Shown: positions 16,861 to 24,597 of the stretch, one piece after another
Layout of the letters: every line of letters begins with the position of its first letter
Position numbering within the stretch: the stretch's first letter is position 1
NCBI GenBank assembly: GCA_038320555.1
Contig: JBBQEJ010000001.1
Span: 31,347-95,346, forward strand
Direction: 5' to 3'
Length of the DNA stretch: 64,000 bases
Source of the DNA: JALZOC01 sp038320555
Lineage (GTDB): Bacteria > Acidobacteriota > Vicinamibacteria > Vicinamibacterales > 2-12-FULL-66-21
The notes under the pieces: model-generated
Told to the model about the DNA's origin: nothing
The model's input: only the letters and a program-made list of their open reading frames with translations
The model's database searches: none
Made by a program: the position numbers and the translations under genes

Positions 16861-18984
16861 CTACTCCTTCAATAGTCTGAGCGCATTCGCGATCACGATG
16901 AGCGACGCGCCCATGTCGGCGGCAACGGCCATCCACAGCGTGGCGGCGCCGGTGACGGCGAGGATCAGGAAGGCGCCCTTCAGGCCAATCGAGAAGGCGA
17001 TGTTTCCGTGGATGTTGCGCGCGGTCGCGCGGCTCAGGCGCAGCGTGTAGGGAATCTTCGAGAGCTCATCGGCCATGAGCGCCACGTCGGCGGTTTCGAG
17101 CGCCGCGTCGGTGCCGGCGACTCCCATCGCAATCCCCACATCGGCCGCGGCAAGGGCCGGCGCATCGTTCACGCCGTCGCCGACCATCGCGAGCGCGCCG
17201 TAGCGGGCGCGCAGCTCCTCGACAGCCGTGACTTTGTCTTCCGGTAACAACCCCGCGCGATGGCCGTCCAGATCCAGCGCCTCGGCCAGCGCCCGCGCCG
17301 GAGCTTCGTGATCCCCTGTCAGTAGGACCACGTGCTGAATGCCCTGCTTCCGGAGCAGGTCCACCGCATCGCGAGCGGCTTCGCGCGGTTCGTCGGCCAC
17401 GCCAATCACGCCGACCGGCGTGCCTCCCGCCGCCACCATCACCGCGCTGGCTCCACGCGCCGCGAGCGTGTCGAGCGCGGCCTCCATCTCGGGCGAGCAC
17501 AGCCCTCGCTCCTCGAACAACCGGTGACTGCCGACGACCAGGTTGTGTAATCCGAGTTGTGCCTCAGCGCCACGCCCCGGCAGCGCCTGGAACGCCTCGA
17601 CCGCAACCGGCCGAATCCCGAGTGACGCCGCGTGCGAGACAATGGCGCGCCCGATCGGGTGTTCGGACCGCATTTCAAGCGATGCGGCAAACCGCAACAC
17701 CTCTGCGGCCTCCACACCGGCGACGGGCAGCACGTCGATCACATGAAGCCGGCCGTGGGTGAGCGTCCCGGTCTTGTCGAACGCGACGCACCGGATCGTG
17801 GCCATCCTCTCGAGGTGCGCGCCGCCTTTGATGAGCACCCCTTTCCTCGCCGCGGCCGCGAGCGCCGACACGATCGACACGGGCGTCGAAATGACGAGGG
17901 CGCACGGACACGCGATCACGAGGAGCACGAGCGAGCGATAAAACCAGGTGGACCAGCTGGCATCGGTCAGGAGCGGGGCAGCCAGCGCGATGACGACTGC
18001 CAGCGCCAGCACGACCGGTGTGTAGATGCGCGCGAACCGATCGACGAACGCCTGGCTGGGCGCGCGCTGGGTCTGCGCGCGCTCCACGAGATGAATAATC
18101 CGCGCGAGCGTGGAATCGCGACGGAGCCGCGTGACAAGAACGTCGAGCGCGCCCCGGCCGTTGATGGTTCCGGCAAAGACTTCATCGCCCGGACCCTTCT
18201 CGATCGGCAGCGACTCGCCGGTCACGGGGGCCTGGTTCACGTAGCTGTCGCCCGCCGTCACGCGGCCGTCGAGCGGCAGCTTCTCGCCGGGACGCACGAG
18301 GATCGTGTCCCCGATCAGCACGTCGTCCACCGGGACGCGCGTGTCATGGCCATCGCGCCGGACGATCGCCTCGGACGGCGCCAGATCCATGAGGGCGCTG
18401 ATGGCGCCGCGCGCCCGATCCATCGCGCGCGCTTCCAGCAGCTGCGCGAGCGCAAACAGAAAGACGACCGACGCCGCCTCGGACCATTCACCGAGCAACA
18501 TGGCGCCGCCGACGGCAATCACCATGAGCGCATTGATGTCGAGGATGCCGGAGCGGATCGAGACCAGCGCGCGGCGAGCGGTGAACACGCCGCCCAGGGT
18601 GATCGACAGCACGAAGGGAATCCAGGCGATCGAACCGGGCGCGCGCAGAAACGAACCGGCGAGGCCTGCCACAAACGCCGCGCCCGACAGGACGAGCAGC
18701 CGCTGACGCGTGACGGCAGAGGCCGTGACCGGCGCGGGCTCCTCGTGCTCGAGCCATGCGCGCATCCCCGTTTGGGCGACCGCTTCCGCGATCGATCCCG
18801 CCGACAGCCTGGCTGCGTCGTACTTGATCCGAAGCCGCCGGCCAATAACGTCCGCATCGAGCGCTTCGAGCCCGGCCAGCCGGTTCAGGCGGTGCTCGAG
18901 GATCGCGACCTCCTCGTGACAGTCCATTCCCTCAATCTTGAAGGTTGATTCGGCGTGCAGCTCGCAGACCTGACACGTGCTCAT
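16861..18984 (-). CDS. cadA: Zn/Cd/Pb-translocating P1B-type ATPase
   Basis: 707 residues from ATG 18984. The N-terminal metal-binding-like domain has GMDCHEEV (19-26) with a single Cys rather than CxxC, plus Cys4 and Cys7. TGES (255-258), the membrane CPC (359-361), DKTGTLT (Asp403), HP (442-443) and GDGVND (602-607) are intact. The last transmembrane segment has Asp690 in AADMGAS and Lys669 precedes, which marks the Zn/Cd/Pb class. It exports divalent metal from the cytosol. The ATG overlaps the stop of the CadC-like repressor gene (ATGA), so both are read from one message under a metal operator at 19534-19557. zntA would be an equivalent name. Confidence 0.94.
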   Translation of the reverse strand: MSTCQVCELHAESTFKIEGMDCHEEVAILEHRLNRLAGLEALDADVIGRRLRIKYDAARLSAGSIAEAVAQTGMRAWLEHEEPAPVTASAVTRQRLLVLSGAAFVAGLAGSFLRAPGSIAWIPFVLSITLGGVFTARRALVSIRSGILDINALMVIAVGGAMLLGEWSEAASVVFLFALAQLLEARAMDRARGAISALMDLAPSEAIVRRDGHDTRVPVDDVLIGDTILVRPGEKLPLDGRVTAGDSYVNQAPVTGESLPIEKGPGDEVFAGTINGRGALDVLVTRLRRDSTLARIIHLVERAQTQRAPSQAFVDRFARIYTPVVLALAVVIALAAPLLTDASWSTWFYRSLVLLVIACPCALVISTPVSIVSALAAAARKGVLIKGGAHLERMATIRCVAFDKTGTLTHGRLHVIDVLPVAGVEAAEVLRFAASLEMRSEHPIGRAIVSHAASLGIRPVAVEAFQALPGRGAEAQLGLHNLVVGSHRLFEERGLCSPEMEAALDTLAARGASAVMVAAGGTPVGVIGVADEPREAARDAVDLLRKQGIQHVVLLTGDHEAPARALAEALDLDGHRAGLLPEDKVTAVEELRARYGALAMVGDGVNDAPALAAADVGIAMGVAGTDAALETADVALMADELSKIPYTLRLSRATARNIHGNIAFSIGLKGAFLILAVTGAATLWMAVAADMGASLIVIANALRLLKE

Positions 18985-19529
18985 CGCGGTTCGCGGTTCG
19001 CGATTCGCGGTTCGCGGTTCGTAGGTCCTGAATCGGGAGCTGACGCGTGTCGCGGTTCGCGATGTGCGGTTAGCCGCTCGCCCCTCGACGTTGCTCGGGG
19101 CGACCCTGAGCTTGTCGAAGGGTCGGGGACTGATGAGATGCGCGAATCGCCAATCGCGAATCGCGGCTCCTCCACATGGGTCAACGCCTGGTTGAGCAGC
19201 TCGAGAATGTGCTGATCGTCGACCGCGTAGTAGACCAGACGGCCCGCGCGGCGGGGGCGCACGAGACGCATGCCCCGCAGCAGCCGCAACTGGTGCGACG
19301 CCGCGGACTCGCTGATGCCGACGAGCGACGCGATGTCGCAGACGCAAAGCTCCCCTCCCGACAGCGCGTCGAGAATCCGCACCCGTGTCGGATCTCCGAG
19401 GACGCGGAATGTCTCGGCAAGCGCTTCGACCGTACGCGCGCCCATCAGCAGGGGTTTTCGCGCCGCCGCCTGATGGGGACCCGCGCATTCGACGGTCGTG
19501 GTGGCGGGGCGTTCTTTGATTGTGGACAT
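18981..19529 (-). CDS. CadC/SmtB-type ArsR-family metal repressor with repeat-derived tail
   Basis: 182 residues from ATG 19529. The core (about 33-118) has the winged-helix ArsR fold with ELCVCDIASLVG, matching the Cys pair of CadC, then SESAASHQLRLL recognition helix, and a DDQH ... H-V-E-E C-terminal site like the Zn site of SmtB/CadC. Cys15 could be an N-terminal ligand. After HVEE the protein continues for about 64 residues encoded by heptamer repeats and a CTTGTCGAAGGG repeat. The frame stays open until TGA inside the cadA start (ATGA). Family members are usually 100-125 residues. An upstream in-frame ATG (19553, MSSCSYIHM) lies inside the operator and is a less likely start. Confidence 0.88.
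   Translation of the reverse strand: MSTIKERPATTTVECAGPHQAAARKPLLMGARTVEALAETFRVLGDPTRVRILDALSGGELCVCDIASLVGISESAASHQLRLLRGMRLVRPRRAGRLVYYAVDDQHILELLNQALTHVEEPRFAIGDSRISSVPDPSTSSGSPRATSRGERLTAHREPRHASAPDSGPTNREPRIANREPR
18985..19170. repeat. CGCGGTT heptamers and CTTGTCGAAGGG repeat within the repressor tail
   Basis: CGCGGTT-type units fill 18985-19026, reappear at 19052-19080, and CGCGAAT units occur at 19140-19168. Between them is a CCTGAGCTTGTCGAAGGG segment (19109-19126), a short sequence I recognise as a widespread bacterial intergenic repeat. All of it is translated as the C-terminal tail of the repressor (NREPRIANREPR shows the 7-residue echo). Confidence 0.85.
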
Positions 19530-19533
19530 ATGA

Positions 19534-19557
19534 ATATATGAGCAACTGCTCATATAT
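19534..19557. promoter_or_regulatory. SmtB/CadC-type operator
   Basis: Perfect 11-2-11 inverted repeat: ATATATGAGCA, AC, TGCTCATATAT. It matches the ATA..TGA.CA / TG.TCA..TAT design of ArsR/SmtB-family operators and lies 5 bases upstream of the repressor start. The AT-rich half also offers a -10. Binding by the repressor would block its own and cadA transcription until metal binds. Confidence 0.85.
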
Positions 19558-19602
19558 AATCTACTCCGATCGCCTCCCACAAAGCAAGGCGTAGCAGCCA
19601 CT

Positions 19603-19650
19603 GCGCCCCACTGGGGCGCCTTGACACATTTTTCCCTGTGTCAGTACTAT
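19603..19650 (+). promoter_or_regulatory. Sigma70-type promoter with inverted repeat, upstream of Gld-type operon
   Basis: TTGACA (19621-19626) and TACTAT (19645-19650) with an 18-base spacer. TGACAC (19622-19627) and GTGTCA (19638-19643) form an inverted repeat covering the -35 and spacer, a possible operator. A GCGCCCC-ACT-GGGGCGC hairpin (19603-19619) lies just upstream and may insulate the promoter from the divergent metal operon. Confidence 0.65.
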
Positions 19651-19772
19651 GCGGGATCGGACTGTAATTGGCCTTCCATCTATACCTTACGCAGTCAGGT
19701 CGGAAACGGCAAGGTTCGCGCTAGAGAAAGCTCCCCGCCTGTTCGACCGGGCGTACGGAACGGAGTACTTGT

Positions 19773-20774
19773 GTGATCGAAGTCCAGCACATCACAAAAC
19801 GCTACGGCAACGTGACGGCCGTGGACGATGTCAGTTTTCGCGTCGAGCGGGGCGAAATCCTCGGCTTTCTCGGCCCGAACGGCGCGGGAAAAACCACCAC
19901 GATGCGAATCCTGACCGGCTACATGCCGCCGTCGGAGGGGCGCGCCATGGTGGCGGGCTATGACCTGTTCAACGACGCGATTGCGGCGAAACGGCGCACC
20001 GGGTACCTGCCGGAAACGCCCCCGCTCTATCCCGACATGACCGCGCTCGAGTATCTCGACTTCGTCGCGCGGATCAAAGGGGTCCCGTCCCGCGATCGGA
20101 AGACCCGCGTCGCCGCCGTGATGGAGCGCACGCACATCACAGACGTCGCCCATCGGCACTGCGGCAAGCTGTCCAAGGGCTACCGGCAGCGCGTCGGTCT
20201 CGCGCAGGCGCTCATTCACAACCCCGACGTGCTGATCCTCGATGAGCCAACCGCCGGGCTCGATCCGAAGCAGATCATCGAGACCCGCGAACTCATCAGA
20301 AGCCTGGCGGGGAATCACACGATCGTCCTCAGCACGCACATTCTTCCGGAAGTCGCCCAGACCTGCGACCGCGTCGTCATCATCAACAAGGGACGCGTCG
20401 TGGCGATCGATACACCCGACAACCTCACCGCGCGCCTCAAGGGTGCGGCGACCCTGTACGTGCAGGTCGATGCCCAGGGTGCGGATGCCGGCGCCGCGCT
20501 CGCGGCGGTCCCCGGCGTCACGCGAGTGTCGAGCGCGGAGCATCCACGCGGCGCGGCCGCGGCGGACGCCGACGCCGTACCGCCGCCGGCGGGCGTGCCG
20601 CAGGCCTTCGAAGTGGAAAGTGAACCGGAAGTCGATGTGCGTCGCGACCTCGCGCGCGCGGTGGTGACGCGCGGGTGGGGGCTGCTCGAGCTGCGGCCCG
20701 TCCGCATGAGCCTGGAGGACGTGTTCCTGCAAGTCACGACCGAGGAAGTTCCGGAGGAGGCGCCCCATGCGTAA
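19773..20774 (+). CDS. gldA: ABC transporter ATP-binding protein (GldA type)
   Basis: 333 residues from GTG 19773 with GGAG 7 bases upstream. Walker A is GPNGAGKTT (35-43), the signature LSKGYRQ, Walker B ILDEPTAGLD, and the switch His in STHILPE. Residues about 215-333 form the extra C-terminal domain of the ABC-2 exporter class. The next three genes encode a permease, a GldG-like protein and a DUF4340 protein, the arrangement known from gliding-motility-type ABC systems. In non-gliding bacteria the substrate is unknown. The 3' end overlaps the permease by 8 bases. Confidence 0.88.
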   Translation: MIEVQHITKRYGNVTAVDDVSFRVERGEILGFLGPNGAGKTTTMRILTGYMPPSEGRAMVAGYDLFNDAIAAKRRTGYLPETPPLYPDMTALEYLDFVARIKGVPSRDRKTRVAAVMERTHITDVAHRHCGKLSKGYRQRVGLAQALIHNPDVLILDEPTAGLDPKQIIETRELIRSLAGNHTIVLSTHILPEVAQTCDRVVIINKGRVVAIDTPDNLTARLKGAATLYVQVDAQGADAGAALAAVPGVTRVSSAEHPRGAAAADADAVPPPAGVPQAFEVESEPEVDVRRDLARAVVTRGWGLLELRPVRMSLEDVFLQVTTEEVPEEAPHA

Positions 20775-21537
20775 CATCCTGGCGATTGCCGACAAGGAGC
20801 TCCGCTCCTACTTTGCGTCTCCGATCGCGTACATCATGATCGGTTTGTTCTCGCTGCTCTTCGGCGTGTTCTTCTATCTGTTCCTGGTGGCGTTCGTACA
20901 GCAGAGCGAGCAGATGATGCAATTTGGCGGCGGCGGCGCGCCCAACATCAACCAGATGATGATTGGCGGCCTCTTCCAGAATACGGCGGTCGTGATCCTC
21001 TTCATGATGCCGATGATTACGATGCGGACGTATTCGGAAGAGAAACGGTCCGGCACGATCGAGCTCCTGCTGACGTCGCCACTGACCGACCTGGAGATCA
21101 TCGTGGGCAAGTTCATCGGGGCGATGGGATTGTACGTGGCGATGCTGCTCGTCACGATGATCTACATCGGCATCCTGTTCATCTACGGCAACCCGGAGTG
21201 GCGTCCGATCGCCGCCGGGTACATCGGGCTGCTCCTGATGGGCGGCTCATTCATCTCGCTGGGACTCTTCATCTCGAGCGTCACCAAGAACCAGATCGTG
21301 GCGGGGTTCCTCACATTCGGAACGTTTCTGCTGTTGTGGGTCATTGGCTGGTTCGGAGACAACGGCGGCAGTACGCTGACGCAGAGCATCGTCAAGGGTC
21401 TCTCGATCACCGAGCACTTCAGCGATTTCGCCCGCGGCATCGTGGACAGCTACCACGTCGTCTACTACCTCAGTTTCATCACATTCGGCCTGTTCCTGAC
21501 CGCCAAGTCAGTCGACATGGAACGCTGGCGCGGGTAA
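20767..21537 (+). CDS. gldF: ABC-2 family permease (GldF type)
   Basis: 256 residues with six predicted membrane segments. The amphipathic start (MRNILAIADKELRSYFASPIAYI) and the cytosolic ITMRTYSEEKRSGTIELLLTSPL segment are typical of ABC-2 permeases of the GldF/NosY group. It partners the ATPase encoded upstream, with an 8-base overlap, and is followed after 7 bases by the GldG-like gene. The Gly/Asn-rich loop (GGGGAPNINQ) between the first helices is probably periplasmic. Confidence 0.86.
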   Translation: MRNILAIADKELRSYFASPIAYIMIGLFSLLFGVFFYLFLVAFVQQSEQMMQFGGGGAPNINQMMIGGLFQNTAVVILFMMPMITMRTYSEEKRSGTIELLLTSPLTDLEIIVGKFIGAMGLYVAMLLVTMIYIGILFIYGNPEWRPIAAGYIGLLLMGGSFISLGLFISSVTKNQIVAGFLTFGTFLLLWVIGWFGDNGGSTLTQSIVKGLSITEHFSDFARGIVDSYHVVYYLSFITFGLFLTAKSVDMERWRG

Positions 21538-21544
21538 CGCAATC

Positions 21545-23161
21545 ATGCTCAAAAGAGTGCTGGGGCTCGTTGGTTGGCTTGGCGTGGCGCTCGTGGGCGC
21601 CGCGCTGGCGATTTCGCAGTTGAAGCCGGAGTGGCAGTGGTTCAGAACGCTCGCACTCGCCGGGCTCGCGTGTACGCTTCTTTACATCCTCAGCCAGTGG
21701 CGCGATGTCGCGCGATCGTTTTCGGGCCGCAATGCCCGGCTCGGATCGCTCGCGGCCGCAAGCGTGGTCGTCGTCCTGGCCCTGCTCGTGGCTATCAACT
21801 ACCTCGCCAAACGCCACAACAAACGTTGGGACTGGACGGCAGCGCACCAGTATTCTTTGTCCGACCAGACGAAGAAAGTGCTCCATGGACTGCAGAGGCC
21901 CATGCGCATTCGCGTCTACGCCAGGCCCGATGATTTCGGCCGCTTTCGCGAGAGGCTCGATGAGTACCAGTACGAGAGCAACCAGCTGAAAGTCGAGTAC
22001 ATCGATCCCGAACGGCGTCCGACGCTGGCGAACCAGGACAAGGTCGTGCAGATGAACACCGTCGTGATCGAGTACGACGGCCGCACGGAGCGTGTGACAA
22101 CTGACACGGAACAGGCGTTGACCAACGCCATCATCAAGGTCATTCAGGGGAAGCAGAACAAGCTGTACTTCGTCCAGGGGCACGGCGAACGGTCGACCGA
22201 CGATTCGGAACGGACCGGCTACAGCACGATCGCGGGACTGCTGGCGTCGGAGAACTTCGCGACCGATAAGCTCGTGCTCGCACAGCAGCGGCAGGTGCCG
22301 GCCGATGCCAGCGTCGTGGTGATCGCCGGGCCCAAGGAAGACTTCTTCCCCGCCGAGATCGACGCCCTCAAGGCCTATCTGGCGAAGGGCGGAAAGGTGT
22401 TGTTCCTCCTCGATCCCCGCGAGCGCGCCGACTCGCCGCAATTGACCAACCTCATCGCATTGGTGAAGGACTGGGGCATCGAGGTGGGCGACAACGTCGT
22501 GATCAACGTGCCGGCGGATGTTCAGGTCAAAGACGGCGAGGCGATCGACGTCAGCGCGTTGGCGTCGCTGCCCAACTCCGATGGCACGTTCGTGCTTGCC
22601 GCAAAGTACGCTCCGCATCCAATCGTGCAGGGCTTCCGAATCCTCACCGCGTACCGCCTCGTACGGTCGGTCTCGGCTGTCGCGTCCAGCAGCGACCGCC
22701 GTACCGCTCAGAACGTTGTCGAGACCACGGACACGAGCTGGGCCGAGACGGACATGAAGCGGCTGACGACGTCGGGACAGGTCGCGCGCGAACCAGCCAA
22801 GGGGGACAAGCCGGGGCCGATATCGATCGCCGCTGCGGTGTCGGCGCCGATCGCGGAGACCCCGGCAGCCGATCCGAAGGACCAGAAGGAGCGCCCTGAA
22901 ACGCGTGTGGCCGTGTTCGGGGACTCGGATTTCGGCAGCAACGGGCTGCTGGGATTTCAGGGGAATCACAATCTGTTCATGAACACGGTGAGCTGGCTCG
23001 CGCAACAGGAGAACCTGATCTCCATTCGGCCGCGCGACCCGGAAGATCGCCGCGTGACGCTGACGGCCCGGCAGCAGAGCCTGATCCGCCTGCTTGCGAT
23101 TTTCGTGATTCCCGGATTGATCCTCGCGGCGGGCGTCCAGACGTGGTGGCGGAGGCGATAG
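21545..23161 (+). CDS. gldG: GldG-family ABC-associated membrane protein
   Basis: 538 residues. Three N-terminal helices, one C-terminal helix (about 512-532) and a large outside domain. TAAHQYSLSDQTKKVLHGL and KLYFVQGHGERS are hallmarks of the GldG / DUF4350-like family, which has a fold similar to intraflagellar-transport or sugar-binding domains. It forms part of the ABC complex with the two preceding proteins. Residues about 415-455 are a low-complexity loop. The stop is directly adjacent to the next start. Confidence 0.84.
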   Translation: MLKRVLGLVGWLGVALVGAALAISQLKPEWQWFRTLALAGLACTLLYILSQWRDVARSFSGRNARLGSLAAASVVVVLALLVAINYLAKRHNKRWDWTAAHQYSLSDQTKKVLHGLQRPMRIRVYARPDDFGRFRERLDEYQYESNQLKVEYIDPERRPTLANQDKVVQMNTVVIEYDGRTERVTTDTEQALTNAIIKVIQGKQNKLYFVQGHGERSTDDSERTGYSTIAGLLASENFATDKLVLAQQRQVPADASVVVIAGPKEDFFPAEIDALKAYLAKGGKVLFLLDPRERADSPQLTNLIALVKDWGIEVGDNVVINVPADVQVKDGEAIDVSALASLPNSDGTFVLAAKYAPHPIVQGFRILTAYRLVRSVSAVASSSDRRTAQNVVETTDTSWAETDMKRLTTSGQVAREPAKGDKPGPISIAAAVSAPIAETPAADPKDQKERPETRVAVFGDSDFGSNGLLGFQGNHNLFMNTVSWLAQQENLISIRPRDPEDRRVTLTARQQSLIRLLAIFVIPGLILAAGVQTWWRRR

Positions 23162-24487
23162 ATGCGCGGACTGCGCTTCATCATCCTGCTGCTCGTCGCA
23201 ATTCCGCTCGGCTGGTATGCGTACCACGACTCGACGAAGGGACCGATTGACGACTCGCCGAAGCGGGACAAGGTCTTCGCGGTCGAGGCGGACAAGATCG
23301 ACGAGCTCGAGATCAAGTCGGCGTCAGGCGATCGCACGACGCTCCGCCGCAAGGGCAGCGACTGGGAAATCGTGCAGCCGATCGCCGCGCCGGCTGATCA
23401 GGCGGCCGTTTCCGGAATTACGTCGAACCTCTCATCGGTCGAGATTCAGCGCGTCATCGACGAGAACGCGGCGGACCTGAAGGAATTCGGGCTGGCCGAA
23501 CCGCGTACCGAGGTCGCCTTCAAGTCCAACGGCCAGCAGCGCCGGCTGCAGTTGGGACAGAAGACGCCGTCGGGCACCGATGTCTACGCAAAGCTTGCCG
23601 ACGCCAGGAAGGTGTTCCTGGTCCCGTCCTTTCTCGACTCGACGTTCAATCGGGGCACCTTCGACCTGCGCGACAAGTCTGTGCTGAAGCTCGATCGCGA
23701 GAAGATCGACACGGTGGAAATGACAGCCGGCGGGCGAACCACCCGTGTCGAAAAGAAGAACGGCGAGTGGCAGATTGCCGAACCGTCCCTGGGACGTGCC
23801 GAATTCGGCGCGGTTGACGGGCTGGTCTCCCGCATCGCTTCCGTGCAGATGAAAGCGATCGTGCCGGACTCGAGCGACTTGAAGAAATACGGGCTGGACA
23901 AGCCGGCCGTCACGGTGCGGCTCGGCTCCGGGTCGTCGCAGGCCACGTTCCTCATCGGCGGTCCTGCCGAGACGGGCAGTGTCTACGCGAAGGATTTCTC
24001 GCGTCCCACGGTCTTCACGATCGAGTCGACGCTCCTTGACGACCTGAAGAAGGATGCATCGGAATACCGCCAGAAAGATCTCTTCGACGCGCGATCGTTC
24101 AACACGACACGGCTCGAGATCGTCCGCAACGGCCAGCCGACCGTCTTCGAGAAGACCAAGGTCAAGGACAAGGACGGCAAGGAACAGGAAAAGTGGCGCC
24201 AGACCGCGCCGGTTGCCCGGGACGTGGACGCCGCGAAAATCGAGGCACTCATCTCGGCCGCCACTGGCGCCCGCGCCACCGGCTTCGTGGACAGCGCCGC
24301 GATGACGGGACTGGACAAGCCCGAGCTGTCGCTGACCTTCAAGTATGACGAAGGCAAAGACGAGCGCGTGGCCTTCGCGCGAACGAAAGACGGAGCGTAC
24401 GCGTCGCGTACGGGCAGTCCGGGTGCCGCCAAAGTCGACGCCACGGTCATCGACACCATCGTCAAAGCATTCGAGGACGTGAAATAG
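23162..24487 (+). CDS. DUF4340 domain protein of the Gld-type ABC operon
   Basis: 441 residues. One N-terminal anchor (about 4-22), then two similar beta-rich halves: DKIDELEIKS ... KGSDWEIVQP and EKIDTVEMTA ... KNGEWQIAEP. The W-x-I-x-x-P strand repeat is the DUF4340 signature. It starts one base after the gldG stop, so it is translationally linked to the transporter. DUF4340 proteins regularly accompany GldG-like genes; the biochemical role is not known. Its last codons adjoin the lipoprotein-like leader of the next gene. Confidence 0.83.
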   Translation: MRGLRFIILLLVAIPLGWYAYHDSTKGPIDDSPKRDKVFAVEADKIDELEIKSASGDRTTLRRKGSDWEIVQPIAAPADQAAVSGITSNLSSVEIQRVIDENAADLKEFGLAEPRTEVAFKSNGQQRRLQLGQKTPSGTDVYAKLADARKVFLVPSFLDSTFNRGTFDLRDKSVLKLDREKIDTVEMTAGGRTTRVEKKNGEWQIAEPSLGRAEFGAVDGLVSRIASVQMKAIVPDSSDLKKYGLDKPAVTVRLGSGSSQATFLIGGPAETGSVYAKDFSRPTVFTIESTLLDDLKKDASEYRQKDLFDARSFNTTRLEIVRNGQPTVFEKTKVKDKDGKEQEKWRQTAPVARDVDAAKIEALISAATGARATGFVDSAAMTGLDKPELSLTFKYDEGKDERVAFARTKDGAYASRTGSPGAAKVDATVIDTIVKAFEDVK

Positions 24488-24597
24488 CTGGACGTCTGGC
24501 GCTCTTCCGTGCCCTGCTGCTGGCCGTCGCGTCTGCGTCGGCCGGCTGCACGCCGCACCAGCCCCCCCGCACGACGCCGTCCCAGGCATCGGCCGCC

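Noticed and set aside
19773..24487. True gliding-motility apparatus
   Set aside because: Only the ABC part (GldA/F/G type) and a DUF4340 gene are present; none of the SprA, GldK-N or T9SS genes is in the window.
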